Positions 33,308 through 41,803 of a stretch of 64,000 bases of DNA are shown in pieces (the stretch's first letter is position 1; every line of letters begins with the position of its first letter). The notes below the pieces were generated by a model, which saw only the letters and a program-made list of their open reading frames with translations, did no database searches and had not been told where the DNA came from. This stretch comes from Veillonella parvula (GTDB taxonomy: Bacteria; Bacillota; Negativicutes; Veillonellales; Veillonellaceae). The DNA is taken from contig NZ_LR778174.1 of assembly GCF_902810435.1 (NCBI RefSeq), forward strand, positions 1,720,501 through 1,784,500, in the 5' to 3' direction. Both the position numbers and the translations under genes were made by a program.

Positions 33308-33676
33308 TTATTTCAATTCTACGGATGCGCCAGCTTCTTCTAATTGAGCTTTCAAAGCTTCAGCAGCTTCAGCAGCAACGCCTTCTTTTACAGGTGCAGG
33401 AGCACCGTCAACGATAGCTTTAGCTTCTTTCAAGCCAAGACCAGTTGCTTCACGAACAACTTTGATTACGTTGATTTTAGATGCGCCAGCATCTTTCAAG
33501 ATTACGTCGAAGGAATCTTTAGCAGTGCCGCCTTCAGCACCACCAGCAGCTGCTACAGCTACAGGAGCTGCTGCAGTTACGCCAAATTCTTCTTCGATTG
33601 CTTTTACAAGATCATTAAGTTCAAGGATTGTTGCTTCTTTCAATTCAGCAACGATGTTTTCAATGTTCAATGCCAT
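33308..33676 (-). CDS. rplL: 50S ribosomal protein L7/L12
   Basis: bL12 of the ribosomal stalk that recruits translation GTPases. The 122 residues have the N-terminal dimerisation helix, an Ala/Gly-rich hinge ([16 protein letters not shown]) and the C-terminal domain [20 protein letters not shown]. It follows rplJ after 70 bp and is not followed by rpoB. Confidence 0.98.
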   Translation of the reverse strand: MALNIENIVAELKEATILELNDLVKAIEEEFGVTAAAPVAVAAAGGAEGGTAKDSFDVILKDAGASKINVIKVVREATGLGLKEAKAIVDGAPAPVKEGVAAEAAEALKAQLEEAGASVELK

Positions 33677-33746
33677 TTTAGATTTCCTCCATAAATTAGT
33701 TTATAGTGCCAGCCTCAAGCGGCCAACGAATACTTTGCAAAAAATA
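33677..33746 (-). promoter_or_regulatory. rplJ-rplL spacer with an L10-leader-like half motif
   Basis: This 70-bp spacer holds CCGCTTGAGGCTGGCACTAT on the minus strand. It closely resembles CCGCTGAGGCTGACACTAG in the rplJ leader at about 34350-34370. The matching left half of the leader is not apparent, so any role is uncertain. Confidence 0.45.
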
Positions 33747-34244
33747 TTATTCTGCAGGTTTTGCTTCTGCAACAGCTTTGACAGCGTATGCAACATTGCG
33801 AACAGGAGCTTGCAATACGGAAAGCAACATGGAAAGCATACCTTCGCGATTTGGAAGAGATGCAATTGCTTTAACGCCTGCTGCGTCCATAACTTCGCCT
33901 TCAACGATACCAGCTTTAACTGTTACAACTTCTTTTTCAGTTGCTTTGATGAATTGTTCGATTACACGAGCAGGTGCAACAGCATCGTCTTTAGAAGTAG
34001 CCAACGCAGTTGGACCTTCTAAATGCTCAGAGAAACCTTCAAGATTCAATTCGTTTGCAGCGATACGAGTCAAAGTATTTTTGATTACTTTGTATTCAAC
34101 ACCTTCAGCCAACATTTTGCGACGAAGATCAGTTGCTTGCGCAACAGTTAAACCAGAGTAACCAATCAATACAGCACCTTTTGCTTCAGAAAGAGTTTCT
34201 TTCATTTGAGCAACGATTGCTTTTTTTGATTCAGTGACAGCCAT
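33747..34244 (-). CDS. rplJ: 50S ribosomal protein L10
   Basis: uL10 anchors L7/L12 dimers on the ribosome. The 165 residues begin MAVTESKKAIVAQMKETLSE with KGAVLIGYSGLTVAQATDLR and VEYKVIKNTLTRIA. The C-terminal helix binds L12. Its leader looks like the L10 autoregulatory RNA. Confidence 0.97.
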   Translation of the reverse strand: MAVTESKKAIVAQMKETLSEAKGAVLIGYSGLTVAQATDLRRKMLAEGVEYKVIKNTLTRIAANELNLEGFSEHLEGPTALATSKDDAVAPARVIEQFIKATEKEVVTVKAGIVEGEVMDAAGVKAIASLPNREGMLSMLLSVLQAPVRNVAYAVKAVAEAKPAE

Positions 34245-34419
34245 TAGATTACCTCCTTGTAGATTTTTTTGGTGCTCTATGTACTATCTTAGCGTAAAAA
34301 CGACCCCATCGCACGCGATGAGGTCGTAACTAGTCCTAGGTTGTTCTAGTGTCAGCCTCAGCGGGCGGATTTTCATCCATTATACATACCAGCCGTCTAC
34401 AGCTAAGAGACATATTTAA
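34245..34419 (-). ncRNA. L10 leader with terminator-like hairpin
   Basis: The 175-bp leader of rplJ contains GTAGACGGCTGGTATG and CCCGCTGAGGCTGACACTAG, resembling the conserved halves of the L10 leader RNA bound by the L10-L12 complex. Downstream, at 34300-34327, is a 12-bp hairpin with one G-U pair, followed on the minus strand by TTTTT, which is a good intrinsic terminator or attenuator. In Bacillus this operon is known to be controlled by attenuation. The same scheme here is an inference. Confidence 0.72.
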
Positions 34420-35130
34420 TTATTGCTCTTTGGAAACAGTGCTCAATTTGAACACATTCAAAGGTACACCAGGGCCCATTGTAGCGGACAAGGTTACAGA
34501 TTTAATGTATTGACCTTTAGCTGCTACAGGTTTAGCCTTGATAATAGTATCAACGATTGTACGGTAGTTGTCAAGTAATTTTTCTTCATCGAAAGATGCT
34601 TTACCGATAGAGCAAGAGATAATACCTGCTTTATCAGTACGGTATTCGATTTTACCAGCTTTGATTTCGTTTACTGCACGAGCAACGTCTGGAGTTACTG
34701 TACCAACTTTAGGGTTTGGCATCAAGCCTTTAGGACCCAAAATTTTACCAAGACGGCCAACTTGACCCATCATGTCTGGTGTAGCAACTACTACGTCGAA
34801 GTCGCTCCAACCACCTTGGATTTTAGCTACTAACTCTTCAGAACCTACAAAATCTGCACCAGCTTCTTCAGCTGCCTTAATATTGTCGCCTTTTGCGAAT
34901 ACAAGAACGCGTTTAGTTTTGCCAGTACCATGAGGCAATACTACTGCACCACGAACTTGTTGATCAGCGTATTTAGGGTCGACATTCAAGTTGAAAGCAA
35001 TTTCAACTGTTTCATCGAAATTTGCAGTTGCAGTTTTCTTAACCAACTCAATTGCTTCTACTGGTTCGTAGAATTTACCAGCTTCAATAAGTTTTACTGC
35101 TTCAGCGTATTTCTTACCTACTTTTGCCAT
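34420..35130 (-). CDS. rplA: 50S ribosomal protein L1
   Basis: uL1 of the ribosomal stalk and, in many bacteria, repressor of its own operon. The 236 residues have [21 protein letters not shown] and the signature [18 protein letters not shown]. It lies 76 bp after rplK, and that spacer holds an L1-binding-like hairpin. Confidence 0.97.
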   Translation of the reverse strand: MAKVGKKYAEAVKLIEAGKFYEPVEAIELVKKTATANFDETVEIAFNLNVDPKYADQQVRGAVVLPHGTGKTKRVLVFAKGDNIKAAEEAGADFVGSEELVAKIQGGWSDFDVVVATPDMMGQVGRLGKILGPKGLMPNPKVGTVTPDVARAVNEIKAGKIEYRTDKAGIISCSIGKASFDEEKLLDNYRTIVDTIIKAKPVAAKGQYIKSVTLSATMGPGVPLNVFKLSTVSKEQ

Positions 35131-35146
35131 TATAATATCCTCCTTA

Positions 35147-35174
35147 TGTGGTCAAACGGGAATTCCCTCCCACC
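35147..35174 (-). ncRNA. L1-binding-like RNA motif before rplA
   Basis: On the minus strand an outer GUGG/CCAC helix flanks an asymmetric internal loop (GA on one side, GUUUGA on the other) and an inner helix from GGGAAUUCCC. This resembles the L1 site in 23S rRNA (GGUGGGAGG) and in rplK leaders. It sits 16 bp before the rplA start codon. Confidence 0.65.
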
Positions 35175-35206
35175 GATTTGCGCCTTATGCGCAAGTCGTA
35201 CGCTTA

Positions 35207-35632
35207 TTAGTCAACGATTTCAATGCCCATGCTGCGAGCAGTACCTTCCACCATGCGCATACCTTGTTCTACGGTATTAGCATTCAAGTCAGGCATTTTC
35301 AATTCAGCAATTTCACGAACTTTATCGCGACCTACTTTTGCTACTTTATCACGGTTAGGCACACCAGAACCTTTTGGAATACCTGCAGCTTTTTTCAACA
35401 ATACTGCAGCTGGTGGAGTCTTAGTGATGAAGTCGAAGCTACGATCTTCATATACGTTAATAACTACTGGAATAATTAAGCCAGCTTGTTTAGCAGTACG
35501 TTCGTTGAATTCTTTTGTGAAAGCAACGATGTTAACACCTGCTTGACCTAGTGCAGGACCAACTGGTGGTGCTGGAGTAGCTTTAGCGGCTTCAATTTGT
35601 AGTTTTACTTGTTTAACTAATTTCTTAGCCAT
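35207..35632 (-). CDS. rplK: 50S ribosomal protein L11
   Basis: uL11 at the GTPase-associated centre, needed for the stringent response. The 141 residues show [20 protein letters not shown] (thiopeptide-binding region) and [20 protein letters not shown], both typical. It follows nusG, the classical order nusG-rplK-rplA. Confidence 0.98.
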   Translation of the reverse strand: MAKKLVKQVKLQIEAAKATPAPPVGPALGQAGVNIVAFTKEFNERTAKQAGLIIPVVINVYEDRSFDFITKTPPAAVLLKKAAGIPKGSGVPNRDKVAKVGRDKVREIAELKMPDLNANTVEQGMRMVEGTARSMGIEIVD

Positions 35633-35659
35633 GGGTAATTAAACCTCCTATGCTTATAC

Positions 35660-35692
35660 TGTGGTGGTAACGGATATATATCCTCCCACTGG
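35660..35692 (-). ncRNA. L1-binding-like RNA motif before rplK
   Basis: Same architecture as the motif before rplA: outer GUGG/CCAC helix, internal loop GA opposite GUUA, and an inner GGAUAU/AUAUCC helix. It lies 28 bp before the rplK start. L1 is known to repress L11-L1 operons by binding such a mimic of its 23S rRNA site. Confidence 0.7.
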
Positions 35693-35741
35693 CAACCAAA
35701 ATCGATTGCTCTTTTTAGAGTTATATTATTATATTTATATA

Positions 35742-36278
35742 TTAAAGAGCTTTCTCAACTTGAGAGAACTCTAACTCTACCTCGGTATCTCGATTGAACA
35801 TTTCTACGCTAAGTTTCAATGTTCCTTTATCAGGGTTAAGTTCGGTAATAACACCTAGTTTATCTTCAAAGGCACCGGACGTAATGCGAACCGTTTCACC
35901 AACTTCTACATCAACGTTAATGGTTGGTTTCTTATCCAAGCCCTGAGACTTAAGTATATGTTCTACTTCGGAATCAGAAAGTGGAACTGGTTTTGTAGCA
36001 GAGCCAACGAAACCTGTTACACCTGGCGTGTTGCGTACAACATACCAAGAACGGTCATTAACTTCCATTTCCACCAATACATACCCAGGAAATATCTTAC
36101 GTTTTACTACTTTTTTAACCCCATCTTTTTCATCTATTTCGTCTTCAAGAGGCACCAAAATTCGGCTGATCACATCTTGTAGCCCCATAGATTGAACTTT
36201 AAGTTCAAGAGTGGTTTTTACTTTATTTTCGTAGCCTGAATAGGTATGAATTACATACCACTTCTTATCTGCTTCCAT
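35742..36278 (-). CDS. nusG: transcription antitermination protein NusG
   Basis: NusG links RNA polymerase to the ribosome and affects pausing. The 178 residues begin MEADKKWYVIHTYSGYENKV (NGN domain), contain FPGYVLVEMEVNDRSWYVVRN, and end with a KOW domain (VEVGETVRITSGAFEDKLGVI). It lies 12 bp after secE. Confidence 0.97.
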   Translation of the reverse strand: MEADKKWYVIHTYSGYENKVKTTLELKVQSMGLQDVISRILVPLEDEIDEKDGVKKVVKRKIFPGYVLVEMEVNDRSWYVVRNTPGVTGFVGSATKPVPLSDSEVEHILKSQGLDKKPTINVDVEVGETVRITSGAFEDKLGVITELNPDKGTLKLSVEMFNRDTEVELEFSQVEKAL

Positions 36279-36290
36279 GTAATGGCCCCC

Positions 36291-36512
36291 TTATCCAACA
36301 AAGTGCAACAACGTATTAAAAAGTTGGGCAAAGAGTCCATCAAGCACAGAAATAATCAAAGCGATGAATATGGTCACTAAGAATACTACTATTGTGTAAT
36401 TGATAAGCTCTTTTTTTGTTGGCCAGACTACTTTTTTTAGTTCAGCTTTCACACCGCGGAAGAATTTTCCAAATCCACCACGCTGCTGCACTGCTGAGTT
36501 AGACTTTGCCAT
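36291..36512 (-). CDS. secE: protein translocase subunit SecE
   Basis: Small Sec translocon subunit that stabilises SecY. The 73 residues have a hydrophilic N-terminus, the amphipathic RGVKAELKKVVWPTKKELI helix typical of SecE, and one transmembrane helix near residues 45-68. The single-span short form is usual in Firmicutes. Confidence 0.95.
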   Translation of the reverse strand: MAKSNSAVQQRGGFGKFFRGVKAELKKVVWPTKKELINYTIVVFLVTIFIALIISVLDGLFAQLFNTLLHFVG

Positions 36513-36555
36513 TGTGTTTCACATCCTCAAATCAACAGGTAATGAATGATAAGAA

Positions 36556-36705
36556 TTATTTTGTTTCACGGTGTAATGTATGTTTACCGCAGAATTTGCA
36601 ATATTTCATCATTTCAATACGATCAGGATTGTTCTTTTTATTCTTGTTCGTTTGATAGTTGCGTTGTTTGCAATCTGTGCAAGCTAAAGTAATGGCATTA
36701 CGCAT
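36556..36705 (-). CDS. rpmG: 50S ribosomal protein L33 (zinc form)
   Basis: bL33, 49 residues read from the sequence: begins [20 protein letters not shown] and ends [11 protein letters not shown] before TAA. The two CxxC pairs (Cys9/Cys12 and Cys36/Cys39) show the zinc-binding form. It is the first gene of the rpmG-secE-nusG operon, a common bacterial order. Confidence 0.95.
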   Translation of the reverse strand: MRNAITLACTDCKQRNYQTNKNKKNNPDRIEMMKYCKFCGKHTLHRETK

Positions 36706-36776
36706 CCGGATACACCTCGCTTTATATTTACTAATCTGTCTCTTGTACTCGAAAACGCTCGACTACATACTAAAAA

Positions 36777-36805
36777 ACTATATCATACGTAGCAAGCGAT
36801 GTCAA
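36777..36805 (-). promoter_or_regulatory. promoter of rpmG-secE-nusG-rplKA
   Basis: Minus strand: -35 TTGACA (36800-36805), 17-nt spacer ending TGA, -10 TATAGT (36777-36782). It has the same architecture as the promoters at 18.75 kb and 41.38 kb and lies 72 bp upstream of rpmG. Confidence 0.85.
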
Positions 36806-36820
36806 GAAATTAAGCAACTC

Positions 36821-36846
36821 AAAAAAGCCAGGCACGTATGCCTGAC
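36821..36846 (-). terminator. intrinsic terminator after the nitric oxide reductase gene
   Basis: Hairpin CAGGCA-CGTA-TGCCTG (36829-36844) followed on the minus strand by GC and six T. It lies 130 bp beyond the norB stop codon and just upstream of the rpmG promoter. Confidence 0.8.
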
Positions 36847-36975
36847 ATGGATAGTATAACAGACAATGGCGCCCCTTGTCTACCCAAAGAACGCCATGTC
36901 ATATTAGCTTATAGTTAGCTTATATATATTATATTTAATATTATAATTACATATTTACTATTATTGCTTCGTTTA

Positions 36976-39213
36976 TTACTGTTTCTTTGTGAAAGTTACT
37001 TTCACGATTTGCCAGAAGAAGGCCAATGCCCCCAATATCATGATGGTATCGCCAACCATGCGAAGCCAACGCAAATTTTGTAACAATGGTTGTTGCATAA
37101 AGTCTTCACTGCGAGCGAGCCATAAGCCTTGTGTAACACTTGCCCAACTTTGAATCAAGCCAATTGGCAATAGACTGATAAGAACCATTAACGCAAGGCC
37201 CCAATTCAATGCCCAGAAACCGAATTTCATCAACTTGTCGTTAAATTCCACTTCAGGTCGAATATAACGAGCGATGAGGAATACAAAGCCTAAACTCAAG
37301 AACCCGTATACGCCGAACAACGCCGTATGAGCATGAACAGCTGTCGTATTTAGACCTTGAATATAGAACAAGGAAACCGGCATATTAATTAAGAAGCCGA
37401 AGATGCCTGCACCCACCAAGTTCCAGAAGGATACGGCAATGAAGCAGTATACAGGCCATTTTAGTCGATGCATCCAAGGAGCACTATGAAGGCGTGTATA
37501 ATTTTCAAACGCTTCATATCCCAAGAGTACAAGAGGCACTACTTCCAACGCGGAGAACGATGCCCCTGTGGCCACGATAGTCGATGTAACACCGGTGAAA
37601 TAAAGATGATGGAATGTACCAGGGATACCGCCGATAAGGTAAATGGCACCGGACGAAATCGCTGCTATGGTACCTGCACGGTAAGATACGAGACCAAGTG
37701 TTACGAAAATAAAGGCCATCAACGTAGTAGAGAATACTTCAAAGAATCCTTCTACCCAAAGGTGAATAACCCACCAGCGCCAGTATTCCATGATTGCCAA
37801 GTGGCTGTGTTCTCCGTAGAAAAGACCTGGTCCATAGAAAATACCGACCATCACAACGGAGAAAATAAAGGCAGCAATAAGGTTTTTATCCCCTTTATTT
37901 TTGAAAGCACCAATGATGCTGCGCACCATGAGTACAAGCCAAAATAGAATGCCGATATATTCAATCCATTGCCATACGCGCCCCAACTCGATAAACTCAT
38001 ATCCTTGGTGACCCAAGTAGAAGTTTAGAGACGCCGGAATCTCATGAGCAACACCTAAATATGTACCTGTAAAGGAACCCACTACCAACACAACGAGTGC
38101 CCAGAACAAAATATCCACGCCCAATTTTTGGAACTTAGGATCTTTACCGCCATTAATAATCGGCGCCAAGAATAAACCGGCACTCAAGAATGCCATCGCA
38201 ATCCAGAACAAGGATGCTTGAATATGCCAAGTACGAGCAATAGAATATGGGAAATACTGCGCCAATGGAATGCCATAGAAAGCCTGTCCTTCTACGGTGT
38301 AGTGCGCAATGATACCACCCATACCAAGTTGGAGTAAAAATAATGCCAAAATCGTAAATAAATATTTTCCTAAAGACCGTTGAGATGGTGTGAGATGCAA
38401 TTTGGAAATTGGATCTTCCGCAGGTGGTGTTAATTCATGTTCATCTTGTTTGCGACCGAATGCCCACATCCATACGACAATACCAATACCACAAAGTAAA
38501 ATAATAACACTCACAACAGACCAAGCTACGCTTTCCGGTGTTGGATTATGATCTAACAATGGCTCGTGAGGCCAATTGTTGGTGTATGTTGCATCTGTAC
38601 CAGGGCGTTGAGTCGATGCCATCCACGTAGTCCAGAAGAAGAATCGTGCCATATCAATACGATCTTTTAATTCTGGCAACGTATTGTCTTTCATCGCAAA
38701 ATGATCGCGTGTTTCGGACAATTTAGGGTTATCACCATACAGTTCAATAAAATATTGTCCGGTTAAATTCATCGCTGTAATACGTTCCGGTGAAAGCACA
38801 ACAGTTCCATCTTCACGAACAGCACTGTTAAAGTACTCTGCTTTAACTGCTTCTTTAACAGCCGCTTTCTGCACATCACCTAACTGTTCATAAAGAACAC
38901 CAAAAGCTTCTTGAGACTTGATATCAAGCATTACGGACACTTCTTTGTGCAACCAATCAGCTGTCCAGTCCGGGGCTTGATATGCGCCATGACCTAGTAC
39001 GGTCCCTACAGATTGACCACCTGTAGATTGCCAAGCCGATTGACCATGTAAGATATCATCCTTAGTGAACAAAACCTGTCCATCTTGAGATACATACGCG
39101 GTTGGTACCGGTGGCGCTTGATGATATACATCAGTACCCAAATAGCCAAGAATAGAGAATCCAATAATAAGAACTGCTACTACGGCTATCCAATACTTTT
39201 TGTATTCGCCCAT
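36976..39213 (-). CDS. norB: quinol-dependent nitric oxide reductase (qNOR)
   Basis: Membrane enzyme reducing 2 NO to N2O with electrons from quinol. The 745-residue product has one N-terminal membrane helix, a periplasmic cytochrome c-like domain lacking a CxxCH haem motif, and then the haem-copper-oxidase-like core of about 12 spans. Conserved His motifs include RTWHIQASLFWIAMAFL and VIHLWVEGFFEVFSTTLMAF. The fused N-terminal domain and missing haem c mark the single-subunit quinol form. The ATG at 39213 has an AAAGGAGGT box. It stands alone between terminators, between tuf copy 2 and rpmG. Nitric oxide detoxification is the likely role in an anaerobe. Confidence 0.93.
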   Translation of the reverse strand: MGEYKKYWIAVVAVLIIGFSILGYLGTDVYHQAPPVPTAYVSQDGQVLFTKDDILHGQSAWQSTGGQSVGTVLGHGAYQAPDWTADWLHKEVSVMLDIKSQEAFGVLYEQLGDVQKAAVKEAVKAEYFNSAVREDGTVVLSPERITAMNLTGQYFIELYGDNPKLSETRDHFAMKDNTLPELKDRIDMARFFFWTTWMASTQRPGTDATYTNNWPHEPLLDHNPTPESVAWSVVSVIILLCGIGIVVWMWAFGRKQDEHELTPPAEDPISKLHLTPSQRSLGKYLFTILALFLLQLGMGGIIAHYTVEGQAFYGIPLAQYFPYSIARTWHIQASLFWIAMAFLSAGLFLAPIINGGKDPKFQKLGVDILFWALVVLVVGSFTGTYLGVAHEIPASLNFYLGHQGYEFIELGRVWQWIEYIGILFWLVLMVRSIIGAFKNKGDKNLIAAFIFSVVMVGIFYGPGLFYGEHSHLAIMEYWRWWVIHLWVEGFFEVFSTTLMAFIFVTLGLVSYRAGTIAAISSGAIYLIGGIPGTFHHLYFTGVTSTIVATGASFSALEVVPLVLLGYEAFENYTRLHSAPWMHRLKWPVYCFIAVSFWNLVGAGIFGFLINMPVSLFYIQGLNTTAVHAHTALFGVYGFLSLGFVFLIARYIRPEVEFNDKLMKFGFWALNWGLALMVLISLLPIGLIQSWASVTQGLWLARSEDFMQQPLLQNLRWLRMVGDTIMILGALAFFWQIVKVTFTKKQ

Positions 39214-39461
39214 CACATTACCTCCTTTTCTATAAAAGCACAAAAAGAGAGCCTATGCTCTCCTCATATATAATATACACTAATTTTATAAATAAAGTTG
39301 TATCTAAGGTTACAATATATTAAAATTTCTTCTCAATTTGTATCAATAGTATGATTATCCTTTGAAGCCTGAATACAACGTATATATCACCTTACAAAAT
39401 CATCATTGTTTCAATATATTAGCGATTCAATTCTATACTCTTAATCATCAATATATACAAA
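39214..39461 (-). promoter_or_regulatory. norB upstream region
   Basis: About 250 bp of AT-rich sequence with no ORF. A -10-like TATATT lies near 39275-39280 on the minus strand. I found no convincing Fnr or Dnr box; TTGATACAAATTGA near 39345 has only half of one. Confidence 0.4.
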
Positions 39462-39490
39462 ATAAAAGGGACCCATTGGGTCCCTTTTAT
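39462..39490 (-). terminator. intrinsic terminator after tuf copy 2
   Basis: A 13-bp stem (ATAAAAGGGACCC / GGGTCCCTTTTAT) with a 3-nt loop, 58 bp beyond the tuf stop codon, with T-rich sequence on the minus strand. Confidence 0.92.
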
Positions 39491-39548
39491 TGAGTCTAAA
39501 ATTCAATTATATAGCTAATGTATCGATACATTGAGCTATAAACTTGTA

Positions 39549-40736
39549 TTAACCTTCGATTTCTGTTACTACGCCAGCGCCTACTGTATGGCCACCTTCG
39601 CGGATCGCAAAGCGAAGACCTTCTTCGATAGCGATTGGAGTAATCAATTCGATTTCCATTGTTACGTTATCGCCAGGCATACACATTTCTACACCTTCAG
39701 GAAGGTTTACAACACCTGTTACGTCTGTTGTACGGAAGTAGAATTGTGGACGGTAGTTGGAGAAGAATGGAGTATGACGACCACCTTCTTCTTTAGTCAA
39801 TACGTATACTTCTGCTTTGAATTTTGTGTGTGGGTTGATGGAACCTGGTTTAGCCAATACTTGACCACGTTCGATGTCTTTACGATCAACACCACGAAGC
39901 AATGCACCTACGTTGTCACCTGCTACTGCAGAATCCAACACTTTACGGAACATTTCAAGACCTGTTACTACGTATTGTTCAGCTTTTTCTTTCAAGCCTA
40001 CTACTTCAACAGTATCACCAACGTTTACTTGACCACGTTCAACACGGCCAGTTGCTACTGTACCACGACCAGTGATTGTGAAAACGTCTTCCACAGGCAT
40101 CAAGAATGGTTTATCAGTGTCACGAACTGGTGTTGGGATGTAGGAGTCTACAGCGTCCATCAATTCGTCAATTTTAGCTACATATTGAGCATCGCCTTCC
40201 AAAGCTTTCAACGCGGAACCTACAACGATAGGTACTTCGTCGCCAGGGAATTCGTAGGAAGAAAGAAGTTCACGAACTTCCATTTCTACCAATTCGATCA
40301 ATTCTTCATCGTCAACCATGTCAGCTTTGTTCAAGAATACTACGATTGCAGGAACACCAACTTGGCGAGCCAACAAGATGTGTTCGCGAGTTTGAGGCAT
40401 AGGGCCGTCAGCTGCGGATACAACCAAGATAGCGCCGTCCATTTGAGCCGCACCAGTAATCATGTTTTTAACATAGTCAGCATGGCCTGGGCAGTCAACG
40501 TGTGCATAGTGACGGTTAGCAGTTTCATACTCAACGTGTGCAGTGTTGATTGTGATACCGCGTTCACGTTCTTCTGGAGCTTTATCGATCATGCTGTAAT
40601 CTTGGAAGTCAGCTTGACCTTTTTCAGCCAATACTTTAGTGATTGCAGCAGTCAAAGTAGTTTTACCATGGTCAACGTGACCGATTGTACCGATGTTAAC
40701 ATGCGGTTTCGTACGTTCAAATTTTTCTTTTGCCAT
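39549..40736 (-). CDS. tuf: elongation factor Tu, copy 2
   Basis: Second EF-Tu gene, encoding a 395-residue protein that appears identical to copy 1. Nucleotide differences seen by eye are about six silent changes. The ATG at 40736 has AAGGAGG upstream; the four codons before it are not needed. Unlike copy 1 it is outside the str operon, downstream of a tRNA cluster, matching the E. coli tufB position. It has its own extended -10 promoter after a terminator that follows the tRNAs. Confidence 0.98.
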   Translation of the reverse strand: MAKEKFERTKPHVNIGTIGHVDHGKTTLTAAITKVLAEKGQADFQDYSMIDKAPEERERGITINTAHVEYETANRHYAHVDCPGHADYVKNMITGAAQMDGAILVVSAADGPMPQTREHILLARQVGVPAIVVFLNKADMVDDEELIELVEMEVRELLSSYEFPGDEVPIVVGSALKALEGDAQYVAKIDELMDAVDSYIPTPVRDTDKPFLMPVEDVFTITGRGTVATGRVERGQVNVGDTVEVVGLKEKAEQYVVTGLEMFRKVLDSAVAGDNVGALLRGVDRKDIERGQVLAKPGSINPHTKFKAEVYVLTKEEGGRHTPFFSNYRPQFYFRTTDVTGVVNLPEGVEMCMPGDNVTMEIELITPIAIEEGLRFAIREGGHTVGAGVVTEIEG

Positions 40737-40836
40737 TAGGATTATATCCTCCTTCACAAAAACAAATTACATTCTAGTATTAATATAATATATTAACCCT
40801 AATTTATCAATGGAATATAAGATTTCCTTACCTATT

Positions 40837-40842
40837 ATTATA
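40837..40842 (-). promoter_or_regulatory. extended -10 promoter of tuf copy 2
   Basis: Minus strand TATGGTATAAT: consensus -10 TATAAT preceded by TGG. No good -35 is present. It lies about 100 bp upstream of the tuf start and downstream of the tRNA cluster terminator. Confidence 0.6.
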
Positions 40843-40883
40843 CCATATATACAAAGTCTTAGAATAGCATGTCATATGTAAAG

Positions 40884-40911
40884 AAATAAAAAAATCCCCA
40901 CCAAGGTGAGG
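40884..40911 (-). terminator. terminator between the tRNA cluster and tuf
   Basis: On the minus strand CCTCACC pairs with GGTGGGG through a tight loop (40896-40911), followed by A and seven T. It would end the tRNA transcript just after tRNA-Met, with possible read-through into tuf. Confidence 0.7.
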
Positions 40912-40916
40912 TTTAA

Positions 40917-40993
40917 TGGTGGCGGCACACGGATTTGAACCGCGGACACACCGGGTATGAACCGATTGCTCTAGCCAACTGAGCTATGCCGCC
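40917..40993 (-). tRNA. tRNA-Met (CAT), elongator type
   Basis: Cloverleaf starts GGCGGCATAGCTCAGTTGG, with anticodon loop TTCATAC and a closing acceptor TGCCGCC-A. The CCA end is encoded. It has a normal 1:72 pair and lacks the three G-C pairs of initiators, so it is elongator Met (or, if lysidinylated, Ile; less likely given its sequence). Last in the cluster. Confidence 0.88.
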
Positions 40994-40998
40994 ATGTA

Positions 40999-41074
40999 TG
41001 GAGCTAGTGACCGGGATTGAACCGGTGACCTTATCCTTACCAAGGATACGCTCTGCCGACTGAGCTACACCAGC
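40999..41074 (-). tRNA. tRNA-Thr (GGT)
   Basis: 76-nt cloverleaf starting GCTGGTGTAGCTCAGTCGG, anticodon loop TTGGTAA (anticodon GGT), acceptor closed by CACTAGC, discriminator T, encoded CCA. Confidence 0.93.
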
Positions 41075-41105
41075 ACAATGAACGATCATTTCACTGTGGT
41101 TTTTA

Positions 41106-41181
<76 letters not shown>

Positions 41182-41186
41182 ATGAA

Positions 41187-41271
<85 letters not shown>

Positions 41272-41281
41272 ATAAATAAAA

Positions 41282-41357
41282 TGGAGCTGGCGATAGGAAT
41301 TGAACCCACAACCTGCTGATTACAAGTCAGCTGCTCTACCTATTGAGCTACGCCAGC
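41282..41357 (-). tRNA. tRNA-Thr (TGT)
   Basis: 76-nt cloverleaf starting GCTGGCGTAGCTCAATAGG, anticodon loop CTTGTAA (anticodon TGT), encoded TCCA end. First of the five tRNAs in transcription order. Confidence 0.94.
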
Positions 41358-41375
41358 ATCATTACGACAAGATGA

Positions 41376-41404
41376 ATTGTATCACCTAGCACACTAAGTG
41401 TCAA
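41376..41404 (-). promoter_or_regulatory. promoter of the five-tRNA operon
   Basis: Minus strand: -35 TTGACA (41399-41404), 17-nt spacer ending TGA, -10 TACAAT (41376-41381). The predicted start is about 10 nt before tRNA-Thr(TGT). Confidence 0.88.
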
Positions 41405-41728
41405 GAACATTTAAAAACTTTTTTGAAGTTTTTCGTTCACTGTGGTCACTCTTAGTGCTTAATCATAATAACATGAAACGATACCCTATGCAAGTATTTT
41501 GTCAAAAAAAATTTATATTTTATCAATCCTCTATAAAATGCCTCGTTTTCAGTATATATCCAGTAATCAACTTTTATTTACTAGTATATTCTTTATATAC
41601 CTTTACATAGTTTCATTCCTTACCAGTCCATGTCTGCTAACATCCATATTTCAGGTTTACTAAAATCAAATAATAGGAAATTACAAAACTATATTTTTTA
41701 CCTAATAACTGTAATTATATAACTAAAA
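41405..41728. other. AT-rich intergenic region
   Basis: About 320 bp between the tRNA promoter and the terminator of the next gene. I see no credible ORF, RNA or repeat in it. Confidence 0.5.
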
Positions 41729-41752
41729 AAGGAGATAGCCCGCTATCTCCTT
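41729..41752 (-). terminator. terminator after the BrxF-like gene
   Basis: Stem AAGGAGATAGC / GCTATCTCCTT with a CC turn, followed on the minus strand by TTTTTT. It lies 52 bp beyond the stop codon. Confidence 0.85.
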
Positions 41753-41803
41753 CTATACATTTATAGTTTTCCCTATATTCAACCAATATGTTCAAACATA
41801 CAT

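Noticed and set aside
39330-39360. Fnr/Dnr-type box upstream of norB (TTGATACAAATTGA)
   Set aside because: Only the left half matches TTGAT-N4-ATCAA; too weak to list as a site.
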